Shown here: piece after piece, positions 1-8,157 of the stretch
Layout of the letters: the number at the start of each line of letters is the position of its first letter
How positions within the stretch are numbered: position 1 is the stretch's first letter
Source of the DNA: Vibrio ulleungensis
Lineage (GTDB): Bacteria; Pseudomonadota; Gammaproteobacteria; Enterobacterales; Vibrionaceae
Length of the DNA stretch: 64,000 bases
NCBI RefSeq assembly: GCF_016900875.1
Contig: NZ_JAFEUM010000002.1
Location: forward strand, 434,001 to 498,000
Reading direction: 5' to 3'
Translations under genes and position numbers: made by a program
The notes under the pieces: generated by a model
The model's database searches: none
Seen by the model: the letters and a program-made list of their open reading frames with translations, nothing else
What the model was told of the DNA's origin: nothing

Positions 1-576
1 CGCTCGTTACGTCAACGTGTTGGCTGCGTGTTTCAAAAGTTCAACATGGTGGGCAACTTAAGCGTCTTACAAAATGTTCTTTTTGGCATGTTGGGTCGCG
101 AAGGCTATTGGGCCTGTAATTCGCTCACTGCCTCACAAGCGAATCGACTTCAAGCGCTCGATGCCCTCGACCGTGTCGGACTTTCGCATCTAGCGGGTCG
201 TCGAACAGACACTTTATCAGGTGGCCAGCAACAGCGTGTCGCCATCGCACGCATGCTAATGCAAGATGCCGAGGTTGTGTTTGCTGACGAGCCTGTTGCC
301 AGTTTGGATCCTAAAGCCGGTCATGAAGTGATGGAATTACTTTGGTCAGTGATCAAAGAGCGAAACATGTCAGTTATCTGCGTACTTCATCAACTCGAGT
401 TTGCTCGAGAGTTTGGTGAGCGATTTATCGGCCTTAATTCGGGCGAGTTGGTGTTCGATGCACCTGCAAGCTCCCTGTCCAATGCCGACATAGAACACCT
501 TTATCAAATATCTCCTCCAACTGTGGCGACTAAACATGAACAACACATCAATACACACTCACTCGCTACCGCCTAG
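1..576 (+). CDS. phnC: Phosphonate-type ABC transporter ATP-binding protein (5' truncated by window edge)
   Basis: The frame is open from base 1, so the start and the Walker A motif lie outside the window. What remains has a Q-loop (VFQKFNMVGNLSVL), the ABC signature LSGGQQQRVAIARML, Walker B VVFADEPVASLDP and a switch histidine in VLHQLEFA, so the ATPase should be functional. The Q-loop surroundings resemble PhnC, the ATPase of phosphonate/phosphite importers. The 3' end overlaps the permease gene by 41 bp, which supports co-translation. The substrate cannot be told from this fragment. The solute-binding protein (PhnD type) is expected upstream, outside the window. Confidence 0.85.
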   Translation, partial: RSLRQRVGCVFQKFNMVGNLSVLQNVLFGMLGREGYWACNSLTASQANRLQALDALDRVGLSHLAGRRTDTLSGGQQQRVAIARMLMQDAEVVFADEPVASLDPKAGHEVMELLWSVIKERNMSVICVLHQLEFAREFGERFIGLNSGELVFDAPASSLSNADIEHLYQISPPTVATKHEQHINTHSLATA

Positions 577-1339
577 GCTAGAGTCCCCATCCATTACTAC
601 ATGGATCATTGCCATTGTGTTTGTGGCACTGTTTTTAAATGGCTTTGCGTCGGCCAATATTACGGGCGATCGACTATTTAATGGCGCCTCAAATCTTGGG
701 GTGTTCATTGGTGATGCCTTTCCACCTAATCTGAACCGAGTCGATGTCATCGCGAAAGCAATGCTCGAAACATTTCAGATGGCGATTGTAGGCGTTGTAT
801 TTGGCGTGATTTTAAGCTTGCCAATGGCTTTACTTTGCGCCAATAACACCAGCCCACATCCAGTAATTCGGTTTATTGCTATAAACTTAGTGTCTGCATT
901 TCGTACTATTCCTGATTTAGTGTGGGCTTTGGTTTTTGTGATTGCGGTTGGCCTAGGTCCACTGGCCGGTATTCTTGCCATTGTTATGGACACCATTGGT
1001 TTTTGCGCACGCTTTTTTGCCGAACGTATTGAAGAAATCGATCCAGGCCCAAGCCATGCACTTAACGCAATAGGCGCTAAAAGAAGCAGCGTGGTACTAG
1101 GAGCCGTTATCCCTGAATGTGGGCCTTCTTTTGTTGCGACTAGCCTTTTTTCGGTTGAAAAGGCAGTTCGAAGTGCAGTAGTACTCGGATTAGTGGGTGC
1201 TGGTGGCATTGGCGTAGAGCTATCAGCATCAATGAATCTATTTCGATACGATCAAGCGTTAACGGTAATCATTGCAATTTTAGTCGTTGTGATTTGCGTT
1301 GAGCGTGTCTCTGGGATGATTCGTAAAAAAATCATGTAA
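536..1339 (+). CDS. phnE: Phosphonate-type ABC transporter permease (PhnE family)
   Basis: A 267-aa inner-membrane permease with one N-terminal hydrophobic segment (about residues 22-38) and a cluster of further membrane segments from residue 80 on. The cytoplasmic EAA-loop (EEIDPGPSHALNAIGAKRSSVVLGAVIPE region, about 165-193) is the docking site for the ATPase. The length is normal for PhnE. It begins inside the ATPase gene, which is typical of phn/ptx-type operons. It could import phosphonate, phosphite or a related oxyanion; nothing in view discriminates among these. No phosphonate catabolic gene follows, so the operon ends here, before a strong hairpin. Confidence 0.82.
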   Translation: MNNTSIHTHSLPPRLESPSITTWIIAIVFVALFLNGFASANITGDRLFNGASNLGVFIGDAFPPNLNRVDVIAKAMLETFQMAIVGVVFGVILSLPMALLCANNTSPHPVIRFIAINLVSAFRTIPDLVWALVFVIAVGLGPLAGILAIVMDTIGFCARFFAERIEEIDPGPSHALNAIGAKRSSVVLGAVIPECGPSFVATSLFSVEKAVRSAVVLGLVGAGGIGVELSASMNLFRYDQALTVIIAILVVVICVERVSGMIRKKIM

Positions 1340-1396
1340 TCCGGTTAGATACAGCTAGATTTATGGTCAAAATTACCTTTATTTGGTGTTAACAAG

Positions 1397-1431
1397 CGAA
1401 GCCTATTCGTCATTATAACGAATAGGCTTCG
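1397..1431. terminator. Perfect 14-bp stem-loop, probable terminator after the importer operon
   Basis: The arms 1397-1410 and 1418-1431 are perfectly complementary with a 7-nt loop. It lies 58 bp after the permease stop. The following bases (TTAAATT) are only weakly T-rich, so it may be a transcript-stabilising hairpin rather than a classical intrinsic terminator. Confidence 0.5.
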
Positions 1432-1497
1432 TTAAATTGACGAATCATCAAGCGTTACTCTATAATCATTAAGTACTCTTGTGATAGGAACGCCACC

Positions 1498-1935
1498 ATG
1501 ATCACCGCGCCCACTCAGCATAAACCCTCAGATCAACTTAACGCCATTTTTCCTGAGTTCGATTTATTAACCACTTCAGGCTATTTCAAAGCGGTTAATC
1601 AAGGTGTGAGCGGTCAGCACCTTAAAAGTGTCGTCTCGATTATCGCTGATAGAGACATTTTCGCTAAAGTGATTGGCAAAGATAAATCCAACCTAAGCCG
1701 TAGCTACCGGGTAAACAAATTGCCTTCATTAATTGGCGATAGTGTGCTCGATACGGTGCGCATTTATATGCAAGCAAGTGATATATACGGCTCTTTAGAT
1801 CTCGCTAGAGAGTGGTTGAGTATGCCTATTCCTGCTTTAGGTGGCGAGCTACCCATTGAGCTCATCGATACCCCTGCTGGACGAGAACTGGTGCGTCAGA
1901 CTCTAAGAAAAATAGAGTATGGTGAATACTCCTAA
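1498..1935 (+). CDS. Antitoxin of the MbcA/ParS/Xre family (DUF2384), partner of a RES toxin
   Basis: A 145-aa protein with an N-terminal Xre-like helical region (about 45-85) and a C-terminal DUF2384-type toxin-binding domain (about 95-140: LAREWLSMPIPALGGELPIELIDTPAGRELVRQTLRKIEYG). The pattern of a conserved proline after the helix and a LGG..P..L..T..G...V..L core is typical of antitoxins paired with RES-domain toxins. A clear Shine-Dalgarno (AGGAA) precedes the ATG. The toxin gene starts 2 bp after its stop, the normal antitoxin-first order. It probably binds its own promoter as repressor; no operator was assigned. Confidence 0.87.
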   Translation: MITAPTQHKPSDQLNAIFPEFDLLTTSGYFKAVNQGVSGQHLKSVVSIIADRDIFAKVIGKDKSNLSRSYRVNKLPSLIGDSVLDTVRIYMQASDIYGSLDLAREWLSMPIPALGGELPIELIDTPAGRELVRQTLRKIEYGEYS

Positions 1936-1937
1936 TC

Positions 1938-2414
1938 ATGAACTTATATCGAGTCACTAACAGTAAGTTTGCCAACAACTTCAGTGGACGTGGGGCCAGT
2001 TTTGACGATGGCGCTCGCTGGAACAGTGCCGGGAACCCCGTTATATACTTCGCATTAGACATGGGTACTGCCTTAGTAGAAGCCGCCAATTACCACCCTA
2101 CTCCACGGTTGGTTCCGCGAACGCACTGTAAAGCGATCTACACGGTTCCAAACTTAGTACCAATTCACCGCTTAGATACCAACGACCTACCAGACGACTG
2201 GCAATCCGTGCCTTATCCTGCAAGTACGCAGCGTATTGGCGATCAGTTTTTGCAGGCTAAACAAGCGTTGTTGTTGATTGTTCCAAGCGTGGCTATTGGG
2301 TTGTCTGAGTCGAGTGTAGCCATTGCCAACCCATTGCACCCTGATATCAACGAAATTAAACTGATTGAATGCTTTTCGCCGGTCTATTCTGAGCGAATGT
2401 TCAGTGGGCTATAA
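1938..2414 (+). CDS. RES-domain toxin (NAD+-degrading family)
   Basis: A 158-aa protein covering a whole RES domain. An early arginine (LYRVTN) and a GRGASFDDGARWNSAGNPVIYFA block carry the R and E/S-type residues that name the family, followed by AxxE (LVEAANY). The C-terminal NPLHPDINEIKL block is also diagnostic. Characterised RES toxins (MbcT, ParT, Res) deplete NAD+ or ADP-ribosylate a target and arrest growth. No good ribosome-binding site precedes this ATG, so translation is probably coupled to the antitoxin 2 bp upstream. The domain appears complete. Which of the two RES chemistries it performs cannot be told. Confidence 0.88.
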   Translation: MNLYRVTNSKFANNFSGRGASFDDGARWNSAGNPVIYFALDMGTALVEAANYHPTPRLVPRTHCKAIYTVPNLVPIHRLDTNDLPDDWQSVPYPASTQRIGDQFLQAKQALLLIVPSVAIGLSESSVAIANPLHPDINEIKLIECFSPVYSERMFSGL

Positions 2415-2688
2415 TCACAACTCACTCTCGGCCAATGCTCCCACTTTTCTCTCAGGATCTTTTGCGGCCTAACCTGCCAAAATTACTTACCTATTGCTGA
2501 CCCGCGAGACATACCTAAACCGCACCATTGCGTCTAATTTATGTGACCAACTGAAGCACGTTAACAACGTAAAACAATGTAAACACCCTAACAAAAACGT
2601 GATCTAGATCCTATATTTCTAGCTCGTGATTACGCAGTACACGATTTTCGCCTGAGTTGGGCGGCTAGGTAAATACAAGGAACACGTT

Positions 2689-3156
2689 ATGAAAACACTA
2701 CTAAACGTTGGGCTGCTAATGACGATTGCGATGAGTGGAGCAGCAATGGCTGACCAATATCGCACCTCAAACACCCACCAGTCTGCACTGTACACAAGTG
2801 ACCCAGCATCCAGTGAAGCGGAAGCGGCGAATATGGCCAACTCCTATGCTGATTCCCTGCAGAGCATGAGCGCCATTGAGTTGAGCCATAAGCTTCCTAC
2901 TCCCCACAGACGCGTTGACAAGCGCTCGCTGGGATTAGACTCAACAGAGGTTGAAGTCGTTAGCCAACAAAATGATGACGGCAGTACCGACTATTTTGGT
3001 CAGGTTGTGGTGAAGTACAGTTACGAATACCGCAGTAGTAAAGGAAGCCGTGGCGGTGCCAGCGCTGCAAGCGTGTCAGCAGCGGATGAAGAAAGTTCAG
3101 TGTCGACACCTGATTCTGGGTCTGATTCGTCACCCGATACTGACTTAGCTCTTTAA
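2689..3156 (+). CDS. Secreted hypothetical protein, possibly DUF3316-like
   Basis: A 155-aa protein with a clear Sec signal peptide (positive Lys2, hydrophobic stretch to about 20, AMA cleavage site before DQYRT). The mature part has an Ala-rich stretch, a short beta-rich region (VEVVSQQNDDGSTDYFGQVVVKYSYEYRS, about 85-115) and a low-complexity Ser/Asp-rich tail after residue 120. The layout recalls small Vibrio periplasmic DUF3316 proteins, but the match is from memory and weak. A Shine-Dalgarno (AAGGAAC) supports the ATG. It stands alone, followed by a good terminator, so it is probably monocistronic. Function unknown. Confidence 0.6.
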   Translation: MKTLLNVGLLMTIAMSGAAMADQYRTSNTHQSALYTSDPASSEAEAANMANSYADSLQSMSAIELSHKLPTPHRRVDKRSLGLDSTEVEVVSQQNDDGSTDYFGQVVVKYSYEYRSSKGSRGGASAASVSAADEESSVSTPDSGSDSSPDTDLAL

Positions 3157-3178
3157 CCTTATTCAACACGTTAACTCG

Positions 3179-3204
3179 AAGCGCGCATCAATGCGCGCTT
3201 TTAC
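3179..3204 (+). terminator. Intrinsic terminator after the secreted protein gene
   Basis: A 10-bp GC-rich stem (AAGCGCGCAT / ATGCGCGCTT, 2-nt loop) followed by a short T tract, 22 bp past the stop codon. Confidence 0.75.
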
Positions 3205-3258
3205 TATATCTCGTGTTGTCATGCTGCCTAGACAATATTCAATGGCACTGCAGTTACA

Positions 3259-4161
3259 TTAATCGTTGCCAAGTTTTTGGAATATAAAATCAATAAAGGT
3301 TCGAACTTTCGCGGAAAGGTGCTGCCTGCTGGGGTAGACCACAAAGATATCCAACTTGTGTTTGGGGTAGTCCTTAAACAGTTCCACCAACTCCCCCCTT
3401 TGCAACTCACCGTCTAAATGAAAACTTGGCAGTCGTACAATTCCCAAACCAGATTTACACATTTGCAACTCCATTTCGGGGCTATTCGTTTGTACAACGC
3501 TATCTACCTTTACTTGTAATTGTTCACCTTGTTTGTCTTCAAACTCCCACAGTTCGGGGTTTGCCGATAAACTATAGGTGATCGCTTTGTGACCCGATAA
3601 ATCCGCTGGATGTTGCGGCTCTCCGTGTATCGTTAAGTAGGCCGGCGATGCCAAAACAAGACCATTTGAGCGTAATAATCGACGGCTGATCAAGCTAGAA
3701 TCGTCCAGCGAACTTGCCGCGCGTATTGCGATATCTACGCCTTCATCTATCAGGTCGATCTTTTTATCACTGAGCTCGATTTGCAATTCGACTTTAGGGA
3801 ATTGAATTGAAAACTCACTGAGTAAGGGTTTAAGTTTGGCCAAACTAAAACCTATTGGTGCACTCACTCTAAGTTTTCCTTGTGGCTCGCGCTGACTGCC
3901 CGTCACCTGCTCTATGGCATCTCTGGCATCATGCACGATTTGCTCACAACGGCGTAAAAACACGTCACCTTCCGGGGTCAGTTTTAGACTTCGCGTAGTA
4001 CGTTGCATAAGTCTCACCCCTAGCCTTTCCTCTAATTTGCTGATTTCTTTACTGATATAAGATGTAGAGTGGCCAGTCGACGAAGCCGCCTTTGTAAAGC
4101 TACCTTGCTTATTCACTTCCACGAAGATCTCAAACCCATCCATTAACTGAGAATCAAACAT
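3259..4161 (-). CDS. LysR-family transcriptional regulator
   Basis: A 300-aa protein of normal LysR length. The N-terminal winged helix-turn-helix spans about residues 8-65 (GFEIFVEVNKQGSFTKAASS...SYISKEISKLEERLGVRLMQRTTRSLKLTPEG). The rest is a two-lobe effector-binding domain (about 95-295). The subgroup resembles the DsdC/CrgA-like single-gene regulators. It is divergent from the VOC/flavin reductase/MATE genes across a 125-bp gap, the usual layout for a LysR activator of its neighbours. The effector is unknown; the target genes suggest an electrophile or quinone-like compound. Confidence 0.9.
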   Translation of the reverse strand: MFDSQLMDGFEIFVEVNKQGSFTKAASSTGHSTSYISKEISKLEERLGVRLMQRTTRSLKLTPEGDVFLRRCEQIVHDARDAIEQVTGSQREPQGKLRVSAPIGFSLAKLKPLLSEFSIQFPKVELQIELSDKKIDLIDEGVDIAIRAASSLDDSSLISRRLLRSNGLVLASPAYLTIHGEPQHPADLSGHKAITYSLSANPELWEFEDKQGEQLQVKVDSVVQTNSPEMELQMCKSGLGIVRLPSFHLDGELQRGELVELFKDYPKHKLDIFVVYPSRQHLSAKVRTFIDFIFQKLGND

Positions 4162-4184
4162 CCCGCCCCCTATTACGAGCCATA

Positions 4185-4201
4185 TGGAAACAATTATTCC
4201 A
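4185..4201. promoter_or_regulatory. Candidate LysR operator (TGGAA-N7-TTCCA)
   Basis: A 17-bp interrupted palindrome with T and A at the ends of an N11-type core, the shape of an LTTR box. It lies 24 bp upstream of the LysR start and 86 bp upstream of the divergent VOC gene. Assignment is by shape and position only. Confidence 0.45.
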
Positions 4202-4286
4202 CAATCACCCCATTAATCAATGGATGGAAAAGGATTAATCTAATAATCAACAACACAAACATACGTAAAATTGGAAAGGGATCACC

Positions 4287-4700
4287 ATGCAAAACATAAC
4301 ACGAGTAAATCATATTGGACTTCGCGTAGATAATTTTGAGCGCTCTAGAGATTTCTACTCTCAATTGGGCTTTAAATACATAACAGGACCAGGTGGACCA
4401 GAGCCGGTCGCAATCATCGAACATCCCGCTGGCATCAATATCAATCTGATCCTCAACGCTAACCAAGAAGAATCGCACAATGTATTGATGGATGTTGATA
4501 TTAAACACACGGGATATACCCACGTGGCGCTAGAGGTAGACAATGCATCTTTAATGCTAGAGCAGCTTGACTCGCTAAATATTCCATTGAGCGGTGGCCC
4601 GATGAAACACCCAACAGGTACTTCATTCTTTATTCGAGATCCAGACGGCAATGTAATTGAATTCATTGAATATGTCGGCCTTGATGCATTTAGTCACTAA
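4287..4700 (+). CDS. VOC (glyoxalase/bleomycin resistance/dioxygenase) superfamily protein
   Basis: A 137-aa single-chain VOC protein with the two beta-alpha-beta-beta-beta modules. His9 (RVNHIGLRV), a Glu in the first module (IIEHPAG), a His in the second (GYTHVALEV) and the C-terminal Glu in DPDGNVIEFIEY are the usual metal-ligand positions. It may be a lyase, isomerase or binding/resistance protein; the substrate cannot be assigned. A strong ribosome-binding site (AAGGGAT) precedes the ATG. It is the first gene of a three-gene run controlled by the divergent LysR. Confidence 0.82.
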   Translation: MQNITRVNHIGLRVDNFERSRDFYSQLGFKYITGPGGPEPVAIIEHPAGININLILNANQEESHNVLMDVDIKHTGYTHVALEVDNASLMLEQLDSLNIPLSGGPMKHPTGTSFFIRDPDGNVIEFIEYVGLDAFSH

Positions 4701-4730
4701 TACACCTCACTTAAAGAAATGGAGAACACA

Positions 4731-5264
4731 ATGAATATTCTTGCCTTTGGCGCTAGCAACAGCACTCAATCTATCAATAAGACAGTGGCACTGTACGCCG
4801 CCAACCAAGTCCATAATAGCCAAATTACTCTCGTTGATTTAGCCGACTACGATCTGCCTCTATACAGTATTGACAGAGAAAACAGTCACGGAATCCCAGA
4901 AAAAGCACAGCAACTATTCACCATGATTGGTCGTTCGGATGCTGTTGTTATTTCGTATGCAGAACACAACGGTTCCTATACAGCCGCATACAAAAATGTG
5001 TTTGACTGGATGTCACGAATTGATCAGAAAGTCTTTCAAGACAAATCGATGGTGCTTTTTGCAACCTCACCTGGCCCTGGAGGGGCTCAAAACGTACTTG
5101 CTTCCGCCGTTCAATCCGCTCCCTACTTTGGTGGGAACGTGTTGGCATCTCTGTCGATCCCCAGTTTCTTTGACAATTTTTCCCAAGGTACGCCCGTATC
5201 TCAGAAAGTTAGGGATGATATTCAGTTCACAATGGCCCCACTTTTAGACGTCTCGCTCGCGTAA
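4731..5264 (+). CDS. NADPH-dependent FMN reductase family protein (flavodoxin fold)
   Basis: A 177-aa protein starting MNILAFGASNSTQS, the phosphate-binding loop (GASxxxxS) of NADPH:FMN/quinone reductases. AEHNGSYTAAYKNVFDWMSR (around 80-100) matches the family's P-E-Y-N-x-S-x-P-G-x-L-K-N-x-x-D-W signature, with E-H-N-G-S replacing the usual E-Y-N. ATSPGPGG is the second flavin-contact loop. An in-frame ATG at 4719 exists, but GGAG lies just upstream of the ATG at 4731, so the latter is preferred. Together with the VOC protein and the MATE pump it suggests a detoxification module, perhaps for quinones or nitro-aromatics (inference). Confidence 0.8.
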   Translation: MNILAFGASNSTQSINKTVALYAANQVHNSQITLVDLADYDLPLYSIDRENSHGIPEKAQQLFTMIGRSDAVVISYAEHNGSYTAAYKNVFDWMSRIDQKVFQDKSMVLFATSPGPGGAQNVLASAVQSAPYFGGNVLASLSIPSFFDNFSQGTPVSQKVRDDIQFTMAPLLDVSLA

Positions 5265-5322
5265 TACTCCCTAGGAATATCACTTTTAGGCTCATATAAA
5301 TCACTCGGTTAAGGATAGCCCA

Positions 5323-6720
5323 ATGAACGACTCTCCATTACTTAATAAACCCGTCGGCCAAACACTCAGAACAATGGCTATCCCAGCCGCGTTTGGCATG
5401 CTGATGACTTTTATGTTTCAGCTAGTTGATACCTACTTCATTGGTATGCTAGGTGTCGATCAACTTGCTGCGATGAGTTTCTCTTTTCCCGTATACATTC
5501 TTATTGTTAGTTTCTTTATGGGGACAGCAGCAGGCGTCTCATCAACGGTGGGTCGAGCATTGGGGGCAAACAACCCCCCCAAAGCACAACGCCTTGTGGG
5601 TGTCGCCATGACGTCCTTCATGATCATAACCGTTGTGATAGGCATGCTAGGCCTTTATGTAGATAATGGATTGTTTTCGCTACTCGGCGCAAAACAGGAG
5701 GCACTCTTTTATGTAAAGCAGTACATGACGCCTTTATTTTTGGGAATGTTTCTGCTGGTTGGAGGCCTGATAGCGAACTCAGCGCTCATGGCTAAAGGGA
5801 TAATGATCCCGTCCACTGCGGTCATGGTACTTGGTGGTATTGTAAATGTCGTCTTCGACTACTTATTGATTTTTGGTCATGGCCCCTTTCCGACCTTAGG
5901 GCTTCAAGGTGCTGCTGTTGCCACTGTGCTTTCTTGGTTGACAATATTGGTATTAATGACCGCTCTACTCTACCGCGCCGAACTGCTGTCGTTTTCCTTT
6001 CTAGGTAACCTTAAACAAGCCTCGGAAGACTTTAGTCAGATCATGCTCATTTCCACACCAGCAATTGCTGCGCAAGTGCTTAATCCCATTGCTATTGCGG
6101 TGATCACACGTTCAGTCTCGCAGTACGGAGATAATGCTGTCGCCGCTTTCGGGATTGTCTCTCGAATTGAATCACTCGCTTTAGTCGGCATTTTAGCACT
6201 AAGTGTCATACTAACCCCCTTTATTGCACAAAACGTGGGAGCAAAAGCGAACCATCGTGTTAACCAAAGTATCGCGATTAGTGGGCGAATTACGGTTTAT
6301 TGGGGGATTGGTGTCTTCTTGATGTTAGCGCTATTTTCAGCCTATATCTTTAACCCATTTAGCCAAAACCCGACGTTGACTACGATAGGCCAAAACTACT
6401 TCTACATTGTGGGATTGACCTACCCAGCTTTTGGTCTCGCGCTCATTACAAGCTCTATATTCAATGGTGCGCAACTACCAAAACGCTCGATGGCAATTAC
6501 AATGGTGAAGTCAATCATATTGACTATTCCTATGGTACTCTTTGCGGCTCAATTTAGCTTAGAATCCATTTGGATTGGGATTGCTTTGGCAAATATATTA
6601 GGAGCACTATATGCTCGCAAGCAATTGATTCAATGGCAAAAGCAATCTGGCGATTCAACTCCAAACTCTATGATTGTGAAAGATTATATCAATGACTTTG
6701 GCCAGCTTCGGTGGTATTAA
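5323..6720 (+). CDS. MATE-family multidrug/Na+ efflux protein
   Basis: A 465-aa polytopic protein with about 12 membrane segments in two homologous halves, the MATE arrangement. N-terminal PAAFGMLMTFMFQLVDTYFIGMLGVDQLAAMSFSFP is the typical first MATE motif. It would export cationic drugs or metabolites in exchange for Na+ or H+. AAGGA precedes the ATG. It follows the flavin reductase by 58 bp, probably in the LysR-linked operon. The last 25 or so residues (after QWQKQSGD) do not look like a MATE tail, and another short reading frame overlaps the end, so the 3' end may have been rearranged. Confidence 0.88.
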   Translation: MNDSPLLNKPVGQTLRTMAIPAAFGMLMTFMFQLVDTYFIGMLGVDQLAAMSFSFPVYILIVSFFMGTAAGVSSTVGRALGANNPPKAQRLVGVAMTSFMIITVVIGMLGLYVDNGLFSLLGAKQEALFYVKQYMTPLFLGMFLLVGGLIANSALMAKGIMIPSTAVMVLGGIVNVVFDYLLIFGHGPFPTLGLQGAAVATVLSWLTILVLMTALLYRAELLSFSFLGNLKQASEDFSQIMLISTPAIAAQVLNPIAIAVITRSVSQYGDNAVAAFGIVSRIESLALVGILALSVILTPFIAQNVGAKANHRVNQSIAISGRITVYWGIGVFLMLALFSAYIFNPFSQNPTLTTIGQNYFYIVGLTYPAFGLALITSSIFNGAQLPKRSMAITMVKSIILTIPMVLFAAQFSLESIWIGIALANILGALYARKQLIQWQKQSGDSTPNSMIVKDYINDFGQLRWY

Positions 6721-7005
6721 AATTGGCAACGGTACTGTGAAAGGTACCATCAATCCTACTGCCTCTCAAAATGCCTTCATCTAAATTCACTATGCATTCG
6801 GTACATATTTGAAATGCGAATTGAGACACGGCATATGAGGGAGAGAACTAAGATTTACCCAAAAACTCAGTCAGTGTGTTGATGATCAATAAGTGGTATT
6901 CATACTGAGGCAACTCCGAAACTGTAATACTTCCAATTATTAAAAAAGTTCTCTATGTTGTCATTATCCCTTCGCCCAATCCAATAACAAAACGTAAGGA
7001 AAACT

Positions 7006-7959
7006 GTGTTGCAAAACGTAGCAGTAATATCGCTCAATCCTGCACTGGATTTAACTGGCGACCTTGAGGTTCTTAAGCCAGGCCAAGTAAATAAAGCTCT
7101 GTCGGCAACTCTAATGCCGGCAGGCAAAGGAGTTAACGTCGCCAAGGTGCTCAGCGACCTTGGTGCCGGTGTCACTTTGTGTGGCTTTTTAGGCCGCGAC
7201 AATAAAGGCGATTTTGAGCGCTACTTTATCGAAAATGGCATTGATAATCAGTGCATACTGGTTAATGGTAGCACCCGCACCAACATCAAAATCGTCGATG
7301 CTCAGCAGTCGGTTACAGACATTAACTTTCAAGGTTTTGGAGTCACAGACAAAGATGTTGAGCGACTAGAACAGCAGCTTTTCTCGCTAGCAAAACAGGT
7401 CAACTATTTTGTATTTTCTGGCAGTTTACCAATGGGTATGTCTCCCAAGATAGCGGCGAACTGGATCGCCAAACTTAAGCGACTTGGCAAATCCGTTGTT
7501 TTAGACAGCAGTGGCGAGATGTTAACAAAAGGCGTCAGCGCACTACCATCCATGATTAAGCCTAATGAACACGAGCTCGCTGAGCTCAGTATTGGTCTGG
7601 ATCTCACCACTGATGCTACTGATCTAATAACTCAGTGCAGCACCGCGGCTCAAGCTTTACAAAGCGATGGCATTGAATGCATTGTGGTCTCTTTAGGGGA
7701 AAATGGGCTCATTTGGATTGAGAGCAATAAACGTATGCACGCAACGCCACTCACAATAAATGTTACAAGCACTGTTGGGGCGGGAGACAGCGTGGTTGCG
7801 GGTTATGTGTGGGCCAAATTGAACGGTTATAGCCCCGAAAAGTCAGCGGCTTTTTGCACTGCGATGGGCACCTACGCTGTCACTCAGGTGGGCGTTGGAG
7901 TGAGCTCAGTGTCTGATATTACGGCTATGTCTGAGTCTGTAATCGTTCGATCATTATGA
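7006..7959 (+). CDS. fruK: 1-phosphofructokinase (PfkB/ribokinase family), orphan fruK
   Basis: A 317-aa sugar kinase converting fructose-1-phosphate to fructose-1,6-bisphosphate. It has N-terminal SLNPALDLTG, the MPAGKGVNVAKVLSDLG substrate motif and the C-terminal anion hole with catalytic Asp (STVGAGDSVVAGYVWA, about 256-271). The start is a GTG with a TAAGGA ribosome site just upstream. In Vibrio, fruK usually lies with fruB and fruA (PTS components); neither is present here, so it may be a second copy or a displaced one. A tagatose-6-phosphate kinase (LacC) is the main alternative call. Confidence 0.82.
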   Translation: MLQNVAVISLNPALDLTGDLEVLKPGQVNKALSATLMPAGKGVNVAKVLSDLGAGVTLCGFLGRDNKGDFERYFIENGIDNQCILVNGSTRTNIKIVDAQQSVTDINFQGFGVTDKDVERLEQQLFSLAKQVNYFVFSGSLPMGMSPKIAANWIAKLKRLGKSVVLDSSGEMLTKGVSALPSMIKPNEHELAELSIGLDLTTDATDLITQCSTAAQALQSDGIECIVVSLGENGLIWIESNKRMHATPLTINVTSTVGAGDSVVAGYVWAKLNGYSPEKSAAFCTAMGTYAVTQVGVGVSSVSDITAMSESVIVRSL

Positions 7960-8157
7960 TGTGAAGTGCTAAATGTCTCAGAACGCAAAACGTGTTTTCA
8001 GGCACATGTATATGCCGACGAATAATCAATTGCGTACGGTGCAATTCGCGATTTATCGAAATTGGGCTAGTCTTTAAGACTTTACTTAAATGGTTGGACG
8101 ATCAGGCTAGTACTAGGCAAACCAAACTTTACTCAATCCCACTCGCTGGAGCGCACT

